Assembly: GCF_000423405.1 (NCBI RefSeq)
Contig: NZ_AUHX01000008.1
Coordinates: forward strand, 151,340 to 215,339
Source of the DNA: Mesonia mobilis DSM 19841
GTDB taxonomy: Bacteria; Bacteroidota; Bacteroidia; Flavobacteriales; Flavobacteriaceae
Direction: 5' to 3'
Length of the DNA: 64,000 nt
A program made the translations under genes and the position numbers. This document shows positions 27,601-35,319 of the stretch, piece by piece. Within the stretch, counting starts at the first letter, position 1. Every line of letters starts with the position of its first letter. The notes beneath the pieces were generated by a model. That model did no database searches. It saw only the letters and a list, made by a program, of their open reading frames with translations, and was not told the origin of the DNA.

Positions 27601-28235
27601 TCATTTTCTTTTACCTGAAGTTGTTCTTGATTAAGTTGAAATGAAAACGGATCCGGTGGTTCGTAAGCTTGATCGTAATTGACAACCCGTGTGTAGCTTT
27701 CGGAGAATAAATTACTATTCCCGGAAATATAGATCGCTAAAAAAATAAACACGGGAATTATCGCGTACTTTACATACCTAAGATTCGATTTAAAATTTAC
27801 CGCAATTTGAAATGGAATAGGTTGTAGTTCTAGAGATTTTTGATCGATACTTGCCAGTAACAATTCAGAATCATTACTTTTTGCGTTTTTATGCAGCTGA
27901 AGAATATTCAGCAATTTATCATTTACTTCCGGGAAATGTTCACCAATAATTTTAGATGCTTGCTCGTAATTAATTCCTTTAGAAAGTTTAAATAGTTTAG
28001 CGAGCGGGTACAAAATAAACCTTCCGAATAAAGCTACCTCTACTCCAATAAAAAGCCAGAATAAAATTTTTCTTCCGAGGGAATTTAACCAGAAAAAATA
28101 TTCAAAAGAAACCGTGATCAGAAAATATAAAAAACCAATGGCAAAAAATAAAATTGCTCCTTTTACCAATTCGTTTAAGTAATATTTTCTAATAAAAGCT
28201 TCTAACTTATGCTTGATAAGTTGGTAATTATTCAT
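24657..28235 (-). CDS. DUF4175 family membrane protein with long coiled coil
   Basis: A 1192-residue protein matching the Bacteroidota family DUF4175. The N-terminus has two adjacent membrane helices (about residues 24-45 and 52-75) and a third near 150-168, followed by a beta-rich extracytoplasmic region of several hundred residues. A very long E/Q/K coiled coil runs from about 500 to 790, with a low-complexity G/Q/S-rich stretch at about 950-1060. The C-terminus is helical and charged. The function is unknown to me; the architecture suggests an envelope scaffold. It is upstream of and overlapping ybeY. The low-complexity DNA produces spurious reading frames on the opposite strand. Confidence 0.82.
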   Translation of the reverse strand: MNNYQLIKHKLEAFIRKYYLNELVKGAILFFAIGFLYFLITVSFEYFFWLNSLGRKILFWLFIGVEVALFGRFILYPLAKLFKLSKGINYEQASKIIGEHFPEVNDKLLNILQLHKNAKSNDSELLLASIDQKSLELQPIPFQIAVNFKSNLRYVKYAIIPVFIFLAIYISGNSNLFSESYTRVVNYDQAYEPPDPFSFQLNQEQLQVKENESLTLRIFTDGSVIPDNASIHYDGETYFLKKVNPGVFEYTFDRVSKNTEFYFSSNEVTSKPYQLQVINVPTLVNFEMQLDYPAYIGKQDEVLKGTGNATIPEGTRVSWNLTAKATNQIQLNLPDTLETFHRSEDQFSLQQQIFRNTSYQISTSNEQLKNYEQLSYQLKVVRDEFPELDVEMKRDSLDRQVMYFYGKVADDYGLTSLQLVYFASKNPKETKKVNLPVSTSTFDDFVYSFPGDLQLDRGKAYEFYFQVFDNDQVNGKKRTKSETFSFRKFTEDEETQEQLNNQEETIKDMDNSLQKMKESNKELQELDQLQKEKKQLNYNDRKKLENYIERQQQQEKMMKEYSKQMKENLEQFQPEKSDQFKEQLQERLEKNEERIEQNEELLKELEKYQDKINKEELNQKIEKLSKQNQNEQKSLEQLLKLTKRYYVQKKAEQISKEINKLGKKQEQLAENDSLNSAEEQEKMNKAFEELQKQMDELEEENNKLKNPLKTHRDEIEEASIKNDQKEASEELKGSEEKESENSEQKSGSEEENNESGDEPSDKENSENSEQSQEEQNSQQQKSSPSQKAKQKQKSAGQKMQQMGQKMMNIMMQGSSEQNQEDAEMLRQILDNLITFSFQQEDLMEDFNAIEENSPQYAKKLRYQYVLKENFQHVDDSLYALALRNPMIGDQITSQLTDIEFNIDKSLERLSENQIRTGVASQQYVFKGANDLANMLNESLQQMQAMSMGSGQGQGEGQPSPGQGQGQGRGFQLQDIIQKQGELGEQIGQGKGKKQGESGSPGEGQQGQSGQGQQSGQDGHSGSQGENERNGDGGQSGSNDKDGNGNQQGKNGQKSAEQLSGEIYEIYQRQQELRNQLEDMIRKEGLDEKAKNLVRQMKQVEDELLRGGVTERTESQMKNIQHQLLKLEEASLQQGQDNKRESETNRKTYQNPTQLQLDKAKEYFNTTEILNRQSLPLQQNFKIKVQEYFKAND

Positions 28236-28362
28236 CGAGAACAGGTTTGCTGAATCGTTAACTTCTAAAACTACAATAAAAATTTAAGCTATCTAAATGG
28301 CTTAAGTAGTTTAACATCAAGACCTCAACAAATTTCTTACCAATTTTATCTTCTCGTTTTGG

Positions 28363-28394
28363 TTGAATATTCGACAGATAAGATTGTATCTTTG
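28363..28394 (+). promoter_or_regulatory. gltX promoter
   Basis: The -7 element TATCTTTG (28387-28394) matches TAnnTTTG, with a TTG at 28363-28365 spaced 21 bp upstream as a -33 element. It lies 17 bp before the gltX start. Confidence 0.6.
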
Positions 28395-28411
28395 TCAAAA
28401 AACAGAAGAAA

Positions 28412-29935
28412 ATGTCTCAGAAAGTACGTGTGCGTTTTGCACCAAGCCCAACCGGACCTTTACATATTGGCGGAGTAAGAACCGCATTATTCAATTATCT
28501 TTTTGCAAAAAAACACGAAGGTGATTTTGTATTACGTATAGAAGATACCGATCAAACTCGTTATGTAGAAGGCGCCGAAGATTATATTGTTGAAGCTTTA
28601 AACTGGTTAAATATTCCTTACGATGAAGGCCCGGGAAAAGAAGGTGATGCAGGCCCATACCGCCAAAGTGAACGCAAAGGCTTGTACCGAGAATATGCCG
28701 ATAAATTATTAGCGAGTGGAAATGCTTATTATGCGTTTGATACTGCGGAAGAATTAGCTGAAAAAAGAGCCGAACACGAAGCGCAAAAAGAAACCTTTAT
28801 CTATAATTGGCACAATCGTGAAGAGTTAAACAACTCATTAGCGCTTTCTGAGGAAGAAACCAAGCAAAAAATTGAAAGTGGCGAGCCTTATGTGATCAGA
28901 TTTAAAGCTCCAGAAAATGAAGAGCTTGATTTACAGGACGAAATTCGTGGCGATATACAAGTAAACACTAAAGTACTTGACGATAAAGTTTTATTTAAAA
29001 GTGACGGAATGCCTACCTATCACTTAGCGAATATTGTGGATGATCATTTGATGAAAATCACCCACGTAATTCGTGGGGAAGAATGGTTACCCTCTTTAGC
29101 TTTACACGTTTTGTTATATCGTGCTTTTGGTTGGGAAGCTCCTAAATTTGCGCATTTACCGTTAATTTTAAAACCTACCGGAAAAGGAAAATTAAGTAAA
29201 CGTGATGGCGATAAAATGGGATTCCCGGTATTCCCTCTAGAGTGGAAAGATCCTAAAACCAGAGATATCGCTTCCGGTTACCGTGAAGATGGTTATTTGC
29301 CACAAACCGTTCTAAATATGTTAGTTTTCTTAGGTTGGAACGAAGGTGAAGGTTCAGAAAAAGAAATTTATACACTTGAAGAATTAACCCAAGCTTTTAG
29401 TTTAGCGCACGTTTCTAAAGGCGGTTCTAAATTTGATCCTGAAAAAACAAAATGGTTTCAGCATCATTATTTACAAGAACAAGATAATGTAGTTTTAGCG
29501 GAGCAATTTTTACCAATTTTAAAAGAAAAAAATATTGATCCTGCCCTAACCTATGTCGAAGAAATTGTAAAAACCATTAAAGAACGTGCAACGTTTGTAA
29601 GTGATTTCTGGGAACTTTCTTCTTTTTATTTTGAAGCTCCTACAGATTTTGATGCGAAAGCTGCCAAAAAAGCTTGGAAAGAAGGAACTGCTGAAATTAT
29701 GCAAAACGTAAAAAATATAATTGCTGAAGTAGAAGATTACAACCAAGAAAATCTTCAGGAAAACGTAAAAGGATGGATCACCAATGAAGGAATTGGCTTC
29801 GGGAAAGTAATGCAACCACTCCGTTTATCACTAGTTGGAGAAATGAAAGGTCCCGATCTATTTCATATTATGACTTCAATTGGAAAAGAAGAAACCCTAA
29901 AACGTATCGATTTTGCTATTGAAAAATTAGGATAG
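28412..29935 (+). CDS. gltX: Glutamate--tRNA ligase
   Basis: GltX charges tRNA-Glu with glutamate. The 507-residue class I synthetase has the HIGH-type motif APSPTGPLHIGGVRTALFNY at residues 8-27 and the KMSKS-type motif GKLSKRDGDKMG near residue 265, and a helical anticodon-binding C-terminus. Full length, with a clear ATG after an A-rich leader. It is monocistronic and followed by a strong terminator. A separate glnS exists at 35-37 kb, so tRNA-Gln need not be charged indirectly. Confidence 0.97.
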   Translation: MSQKVRVRFAPSPTGPLHIGGVRTALFNYLFAKKHEGDFVLRIEDTDQTRYVEGAEDYIVEALNWLNIPYDEGPGKEGDAGPYRQSERKGLYREYADKLLASGNAYYAFDTAEELAEKRAEHEAQKETFIYNWHNREELNNSLALSEEETKQKIESGEPYVIRFKAPENEELDLQDEIRGDIQVNTKVLDDKVLFKSDGMPTYHLANIVDDHLMKITHVIRGEEWLPSLALHVLLYRAFGWEAPKFAHLPLILKPTGKGKLSKRDGDKMGFPVFPLEWKDPKTRDIASGYREDGYLPQTVLNMLVFLGWNEGEGSEKEIYTLEELTQAFSLAHVSKGGSKFDPEKTKWFQHHYLQEQDNVVLAEQFLPILKEKNIDPALTYVEEIVKTIKERATFVSDFWELSSFYFEAPTDFDAKAAKKAWKEGTAEIMQNVKNIIAEVEDYNQENLQENVKGWITNEGIGFGKVMQPLRLSLVGEMKGPDLFHIMTSIGKEETLKRIDFAIEKLG

Positions 29936-29947
29936 ATATACGATGAG

Positions 29948-29968
29948 ATGCTGAAATAAATTCAGCAT
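29948..29968. repeat. Short palindrome ATGCTGAA...TTCAGCAT (copy 1)
   Basis: An 8-bp inverted repeat with a 5-bp spacer just after gltX. The same stem occurs at 48958-48978 and 51094-51114, so it belongs to an intergenic repeat family. Confidence 0.6.
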
Positions 29969-29988
29969 AAAAAAATATAACAGTTCAT

Positions 29989-30022
29989 AAAAAGCAGTTT
30001 GAGATCTCAAGCTGCTTTTTTT
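29989..30022 (+). terminator. Intrinsic terminator of gltX
   Basis: A 16-bp inverted repeat (29989-30004 and 30005-30020) with core AAAGCAG and its complement, one G:T wobble and a T-run at the 3' side. Confidence 0.8.
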
Positions 30023-30087
30023 GTTAACGAAATCTAAAAACTAACGGTTAATCATGTATATTTAGAGCATTAATCAATTAAAATGTT

Positions 30088-31089
30088 ATGGGAGTATTCT
30101 TTACAGGATTTATTATTTTCTTAGGATTAATCATCCTAATCACCGGTATATTTACCGTAAAACAACAAACTGCAGCAGTAGTTGAGCGCTTTGGAAAATT
30201 CAACAGTATTCGAAATTCCGGACTTCAATTTAAAATTCCGGTGTTCGATAAAATTGCAGGAAGGTTAAATTTAAAAATTCAGCAATTAGATGTGATCGTT
30301 GAAACTAAAACGAAAGATGATGTATTTGTTCGTTTAAAGATTTCGGTTCAATTTCAAGTGATTAAAATGAAGGTTTACGATGCTTTTTATAAGCTTGAAA
30401 ATCCGCACGATCAGATAACTTCTTATGTTTTTGATGTAGTTCGTGCAGAAGTGCCTAAAATGAAGTTAGACGACGTTTTTGAGCGTAAAGACGATATTGC
30501 TAATGCAGTAAAACTAGAATTGAATGATGCGATGGTCGATTATGGTTACGATATTATTAAAACCTTAGTGACCGATATTGATCCTGATGTACAAGTAAAA
30601 GCAGCGATGAACCGTATTAACGCTTCTGAACGTGAAAAAGTTGCTGCCGAATATGAAGCGGAAGCAGAACGTATTAAAATTGTGGCAAAAGCGAGAGCCG
30701 AAGCAGAAAGTAAACGTTTACAAGGTCAAGGTATTGCCGATCAACGTCGAGAAATTGCTCGTGGTTTAGAAGAATCTGTAGATGTTTTGAATAATGTTGG
30801 GATTAACTCACAAGAAGCTTCAGCATTAATTGTGGTTACCCAGCATTACGATACGTTACAATCTTTAGGAGAAGAAACCGATACCAACTTAATTTTATTG
30901 CCAAATTCGCCACAAGCGGGAAGTGATATGCTGAATAATATGATCGCTTCTTTTGTAGCTTCTAACCAAATTGGTGAGAAAATGAAAGAGCAAAACAAGG
31001 TAAAAGGAATTGCTTCAACTGCTAAAAAAGCGAAACCAAAGAGACAAAATCCACCAATGGATGACGATGAATATAGAAGTGAAGAGTAA
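30088..31089 (+). CDS. SPFH/band-7 domain protein (stomatin-like)
   Basis: A 333-residue membrane-anchored SPFH protein. A single N-terminal helix (about residues 5-24) is followed by the band-7 domain (TVKQQTAAVVERFGKFN to about residue 200), then an alanine- and glutamate-rich coiled coil (EAEAERIKIVAKARAEAESKR). The tail is lysine- and proline-rich. Such proteins assemble oligomeric rings in membrane microdomains. It is a single gene between gltX and a bidirectional terminator. A partner NfeD-like gene is absent. Confidence 0.9.
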   Translation: MGVFFTGFIIFLGLIILITGIFTVKQQTAAVVERFGKFNSIRNSGLQFKIPVFDKIAGRLNLKIQQLDVIVETKTKDDVFVRLKISVQFQVIKMKVYDAFYKLENPHDQITSYVFDVVRAEVPKMKLDDVFERKDDIANAVKLELNDAMVDYGYDIIKTLVTDIDPDVQVKAAMNRINASEREKVAAEYEAEAERIKIVAKARAEAESKRLQGQGIADQRREIARGLEESVDVLNNVGINSQEASALIVVTQHYDTLQSLGEETDTNLILLPNSPQAGSDMLNNMIASFVASNQIGEKMKEQNKVKGIASTAKKAKPKRQNPPMDDDEYRSEE

Positions 31090-31110
31090 AATTTTTATTG
31101 AATTCAAATA

Positions 31111-31140
31111 AAAAACCCGCTAAGATCTAGCGGGTTTTTT
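31111..31140. terminator. Bidirectional terminator (SPFH / M16 genes)
   Basis: An inverted repeat with stem AAAAACCCGCTA and complement around a short loop (31123-31127), with A and T runs at both ends. It lies between convergent genes. Confidence 0.8.
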
Positions 31141-31159
31141 TTGTATTGAAATTGATAAA

Positions 31160-33991
31160 TTATTCAGCTTCTTCCGGATTATGGATCGCTAAAATATAAC
31201 CATCGGTTAGGTATTTTTTAGCTACTTTCTGTAGGTAAGAAGTATCCATCTTTTCTACATTCTTTTCATAATCGAATACTTTAGTAGCATCTTCATTCTG
31301 ATAATCGGCATCCTTTAAGAGTGATAACCAAAATCTGTTCTCTTTTAAAGATTCTTTATGTTCTAATAATTGCGTTTCTTTTACTTTCTGAAGGTCTTTT
31401 TCTGTAGGACCTTCTGCAACTAATTTTTCAACTTCTTTAATTGCCGCATTTTTAAGTTTATCTACGTTTTCTGGTCCGCACGGGAAGCTAATGGTAAAAT
31501 TATACCAACCGTAAGGAGTTTTACTAATGTTACCTCTTGCACCAACACCATAAACACCACCTTCTTCTTCACGCAGTTTTTCAACTAGCTTAATGGTTAA
31601 AATTTCACCTAAGGTTTTTAAAGCGTAAGCATCTTTTTTATTGTATTTGGCTCCACCTTGATAAGTAATTCTTACTGAACTTTTAGGGTCTTTACCTTTT
31701 TCTACAATCTTTTCGTGAGATCCAGATTTAGGTCTAAAGTCTGGAACTTCATAAGATTCATCTGAATTTTTAGAAGGTAAACTTGCTAAATAAGTTGCTG
31801 CATAATCTTTAAGCTTTGCTTCATCTATGTTACCTACAAAATAGAAATGGAAATCGCCTGCATCTGCAAAACGTTCTTGATATTTTTTGTAGGCTAAATC
31901 GTAATCTGCAGCATCCATTTTCTCTGGAGTTGGGAATCCTGTATAACGAGGACTATCACCATAGATAAACTCTCCTAACTCTTTTTGAAAATAAAATTGA
32001 GGACTTGCCAACAAATTTCCTAAAAATGCTTTTTGCTTATTAACATAAGAATCAAAAGCTTCTTCATCCTTATTTAATTCGGTAAAATATAAATGCGTTA
32101 ACTGAAATAATTCTTCTAAGTTTTTAGGTGCTGCATTCCCTCTAAATCCTTCGCTATACGTTGAAATGTAAGGATTAACCGAAACAATTTTACCAGACAT
32201 CATTTTACTTAAATCTGTTTTGCTAAAATCGTTTACACCTGCTTCTGTTAAACCACCATTTGCAAAGGTGGTAGCTTTATAATCTTCAATAGAATATAAA
32301 GATGTACCTCCGTAACTAAATGCTTCAAATAAAACCTCATCATTTTTAAAATCGGTTTTCTTGTAAGTTACCGTTGCACCGTTGCTTAAGGTTAGTGTTG
32401 TAGTACCTAATTCTTTATTGGTTTCAGTTTTAGTGATACTTCCTTTTTTAGGAGTTTTTGCCATTAGCGATTCGGCAACTTCAGTTTCTTCGTAAGGCTC
32501 TAATTCTTTGTTTTCAATTTCTTTAAATAAAGCTCTTACTTGTTCTTCTGTAGGTTGCTCTACTCCATCTTTCTCTGGACCGGTAAGTACTACTACTCTA
32601 TTTTCATCTTTAATATAACCTGAAATTAAGCTATTGATCTCTTTTAAATTAATCGTAGGTAATTGTTCTTGATGAAATTTATACTCCCAATCGATACCCG
32701 GCATTGGTTCGTTTTCAAGAAAGTTTCTAATATATTCTCCAACAACACGTGAAGATTCGTTTTTACCTTTATTCTTGAAAGATTGTTCTAATCTTGCTAA
32801 AATGTCTTTTTTAGCGCGTTCTAGCTCACTTTGAGTGAAACCGTGTTGTTTTACTCTTTCGTTCTCTTCTAATAAAGCACGTAAAGCGGTAAGCTGCTTA
32901 CTGGCGTCACACATGGCAAAAGATTGGTAAGCTTCTTTTGTTCTAGACCAAGTACCACCGTGATAACTGTAACCGTAAACGAATGGCGGATTATTGCTAT
33001 TTCTCAATTCATCAAAACGATTATTGATCATTTGCGCAAATAGTGACTCTACCATCGAATTTCTATAGTCTTCTAAAGTTTCTTCTGCTTCAACATTACC
33101 TTTGTCTTTAAATAAAACTTGTACGTTGGCAAAAGTTGCTTCTTCATCAGACTCGATCGCAATTAAAGTTTCTTCGTGATTAGGGAGCTCGAAAGATTCT
33201 CTTTTTCTTTCGTCTTTCGGGTTTTTAATGTGAGCGAAATGATCTTTTATTTTTTGTTCTAAAACTTCTACATCTACATCTCCTACTGCCATTACAGACA
33301 TTAGATCTGGACGATACCAGTCGTTGTAAAAACTACGAATGCTTTCGTAATCAAAAGTTTCAAGGTTTTCTTTTGTACCAATAGGAAGTCGATCTGCGTA
33401 TTTTGAACCGTGTAAGATCTTCGGTAAATATTCTTGACGCATGCGCTGCTCGGCACCTTGGCCTAAACGGTATTCTTCTAAAACCACACCACGCTCTTCG
33501 TCGATATCTTTATCTTCTAGTAATGCGTTGTGCGCCCAATCTTCAATAATCTGAAATCCTTTTTCAAGTTTTTCTGGATCGTCACTCGGGATAGGAAGAA
33601 TGTAAACCGTCTCATCGAAACTGGTATATGCGTTTAAATGCGCCCCAAATTTTACTCCAATACTTTGTAAGTAATCTACTAGTTCGTTCTTTTTGAAGTT
33701 TTTGGTACCATTAAAATTCATATGCTCCATAAAGTGAGCTAAACCTCTTTGGTCTTCATCTTCTAAAATTGAACCTGCATTTACCACAAGTCTTAATTCT
33801 ACTTTGTCTTCGGGTTTACCGTTGTTTTTAATGTAGTAAGTTAGTCCGTTTTCTAAAACTCCTTTTTTTACTTCTGGATTAAAAGGAATTTCTTCCGAAA
33901 GATCTTGATTGCTTTGCGCTTTTGTTTGCTGAAAGGGCGTAAATGCAAGAAAAGCTCCTACAAAAAGCGCAGTAAGGTTTGAATATTTCAT
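31160..33991 (-). CDS. M16-family zinc metallopeptidase (two-domain)
   Basis: A 943-residue secreted or periplasmic insulinase-type peptidase. A signal peptide ends at FQQTKAQS (about residues 19-26). The first M16 domain has the inverted zinc motif HFMEHMNF (HxxEH) at about residues 87-94, with a downstream glutamate in EERGVVLEEYRLG. A second M16 domain follows in the C-terminal half without the zinc motif, as is usual. The length of about 940 residues is normal for this Bacteroidota type. It is a single gene, convergent with the SPFH gene. Confidence 0.92.
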   Translation of the reverse strand: MKYSNLTALFVGAFLAFTPFQQTKAQSNQDLSEEIPFNPEVKKGVLENGLTYYIKNNGKPEDKVELRLVVNAGSILEDEDQRGLAHFMEHMNFNGTKNFKKNELVDYLQSIGVKFGAHLNAYTSFDETVYILPIPSDDPEKLEKGFQIIEDWAHNALLEDKDIDEERGVVLEEYRLGQGAEQRMRQEYLPKILHGSKYADRLPIGTKENLETFDYESIRSFYNDWYRPDLMSVMAVGDVDVEVLEQKIKDHFAHIKNPKDERKRESFELPNHEETLIAIESDEEATFANVQVLFKDKGNVEAEETLEDYRNSMVESLFAQMINNRFDELRNSNNPPFVYGYSYHGGTWSRTKEAYQSFAMCDASKQLTALRALLEENERVKQHGFTQSELERAKKDILARLEQSFKNKGKNESSRVVGEYIRNFLENEPMPGIDWEYKFHQEQLPTINLKEINSLISGYIKDENRVVVLTGPEKDGVEQPTEEQVRALFKEIENKELEPYEETEVAESLMAKTPKKGSITKTETNKELGTTTLTLSNGATVTYKKTDFKNDEVLFEAFSYGGTSLYSIEDYKATTFANGGLTEAGVNDFSKTDLSKMMSGKIVSVNPYISTYSEGFRGNAAPKNLEELFQLTHLYFTELNKDEEAFDSYVNKQKAFLGNLLASPQFYFQKELGEFIYGDSPRYTGFPTPEKMDAADYDLAYKKYQERFADAGDFHFYFVGNIDEAKLKDYAATYLASLPSKNSDESYEVPDFRPKSGSHEKIVEKGKDPKSSVRITYQGGAKYNKKDAYALKTLGEILTIKLVEKLREEEGGVYGVGARGNISKTPYGWYNFTISFPCGPENVDKLKNAAIKEVEKLVAEGPTEKDLQKVKETQLLEHKESLKENRFWLSLLKDADYQNEDATKVFDYEKNVEKMDTSYLQKVAKKYLTDGYILAIHNPEEAE

Positions 33992-34057
33992 TTGAATAAG
34001 TTAATGTTAGAACTTAAAAATATAAATTATATAACAAAACGTATAGTTTATAAACAC

Positions 34058-34088
34058 AAAAAAGCTCACTTTAACAGTGAGCTTTTTT
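34058..34088 (-). terminator. Terminator of the YtxH/holin operon
   Basis: A perfect 13-bp stem AAAAAAGCTCACT (34058-34070) and complement (34076-34088) with a 5-bp loop, just downstream of the last gene of the operon. Confidence 0.82.
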
Positions 34089-34111
34089 GAAATTCTTCTT
34101 CTTAGCAATTT

Positions 34112-34342
34112 TTATTTATTCACAATCTTAGCTTTTTGAATACCGATAAGCTTAGAAACGGCTTTTAATATAAAAGCTCGTTTAGCAATTTTTGTAGCAA
34201 TACCAGTAGCTACACTAATGGGTGATAAATCTTCTTTAATATTATTTACAGAAAGTTTTATGCGCTCTTTATCGATATGATTTTGTAGCTTTAAAACTTT
34301 AAGATCGTTGTTTATTTCTTCGTATGATTCGTAAATTTTCAT
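34112..34342 (-). CDS. Small conserved protein of the YtxH/holin cassette (DUF6327-like)
   Basis: A 76-residue protein with a charged helical N-terminus (YESYEEINNDLKVLKLQNHIDKERIK) and a hydrophobic or amphipathic C-terminus. I recall such third genes in Flavobacteriaceae YtxH/holin cassettes as DUF6327, with limited certainty. It overlaps the holin-like gene by 4 bp (ATGA), so translation is coupled. Function unknown. Confidence 0.7.
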   Translation of the reverse strand: MKIYESYEEINNDLKVLKLQNHIDKERIKLSVNNIKEDLSPISVATGIATKIAKRAFILKAVSKLIGIQKAKIVNK

Positions 34343-34743
34343 TGGCTGTCAACTTCTGTTTGTAAAGGTTCATCTAAAACTTCATCGATCGTACTTTCAT
34401 TAAAGAACATTTTCGAAAATTTAGTAAGTATAAATGAGTCGAAAACATTTCTTCCGAAGAGAAGGAACAGAATGAATACTACTAGATAAAAACCAGCTAC
34501 TATAAAAAATCCTGCAGCATAACTATCTAAAGCATCACCAATTAAAAATGCTGCCCCAAAAGATAAAAAGCCGAGAAATATTAAAAATATGCTTCCGGCC
34601 ACAAGCATAGTGACCAACATAGACGAACTCTCCGTAAGCTTTTTAAAAGCGAACAACTTGTAATACTCCATCGTACTTTCGATATACGCTTGGGTATTTT
34701 TATAAAGCTCGTCTATGTGGTTGGTTACTTTATTTAAAGGCAT
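34339..34743 (-). CDS. Phage-holin-family-like inner-membrane protein
   Basis: A 134-residue protein with two strong membrane segments (about residues 42-70 and 75-98) between a helical N-terminus and an acidic tail. This is the layout of the putative holin-X or competence-type family found with YtxH proteins in Bacteroidota. There is no lysis gene or phage context, so it is almost certainly a cellular envelope-stress protein rather than a true holin. It is 3 bp downstream of the YtxH gene. Confidence 0.75.
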   Translation of the reverse strand: MPLNKVTNHIDELYKNTQAYIESTMEYYKLFAFKKLTESSSMLVTMLVAGSIFLIFLGFLSFGAAFLIGDALDSYAAGFFIVAGFYLVVFILFLLFGRNVFDSFILTKFSKMFFNESTIDEVLDEPLQTEVDSQ

Positions 34744-34746
34744 AGA

Positions 34747-35124
34747 CTACGCTGTTGCGTTTTTAACATTGGTCTTTACTTCTTCTTTTTTAACTTCTTT
34801 TTGAAATTTTGCGTTTTTCTCTCTTAAGGCTTCTAATTTTTCTTCCATTGCAGAAAGAATATCGTCTGCTTTATAGCTTGCTGAAGAAAGTGTTTCTTCT
34901 AATTTAGATTCGAAATTAAGTTTTGCGCTCTTAGCAGATTCAGATAAGTTAGAAGAGGTTTCTTTAACTTGCTCATCTAATCTCTTCTTCGCTTTTTTAG
35001 CTTCTTTATTAAGTTTCTTACGTGTATTTTCTCCTTTATCTGGAGCGTAAAGTAAACCTACTCCTGCACCAATTGCAGCACCGGTTAGTAAAGCTAAGAT
35101 GGTTGTTCCTGTATTATTTGCCAT
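34747..35124 (-). CDS. YtxH domain protein
   Basis: A 125-residue protein with the YtxH N-terminus: a glycine-rich short helix (ILALLTGAAIGAGVGLLYAPDKG), the diagnostic LLYAP.KG motif, then a long lysine- and glutamate-rich helical tail with ENTRKKL. Family members respond to general stress in other phyla. It is first in a three-gene operon with the holin-like and small proteins. Confidence 0.88.
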   Translation of the reverse strand: MANNTGTTILALLTGAAIGAGVGLLYAPDKGENTRKKLNKEAKKAKKRLDEQVKETSSNLSESAKSAKLNFESKLEETLSSASYKADDILSAMEEKLEALREKNAKFQKEVKKEEVKTNVKNATA

Positions 35125-35264
35125 AATTCTTGTTTTTAAAGGTTAATGATTAGTTCCTTCAAATTTAACATTTATCGGTCTTGCTTGTTGTTAATAACCG
35201 GTTAATATCCTGAAATTCAATGCTAAAATTATCTTAATGAAATCTGAATTATTTCCACATAAAA

Positions 35265-35298
35265 AAAGCGCATTCATCTTAATTATTGAATGCGCTTT
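35265..35298 (-). terminator. Intrinsic terminator of glnS
   Basis: A 12-bp stem AAAGCGCATTCA (35265-35276) and complement (35287-35298), with a run of seven T on the minus strand at the downstream side. Confidence 0.8.
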
Positions 35299-35319
35299 GA
35301 TCAGCTAAATTGAAAAAAC

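Noticed and set aside
34339..34743. Prophage remnant suggested by a holin-family gene
   Set aside because: No other phage gene is nearby, and this protein is part of a YtxH cassette normal in Bacteroidota.
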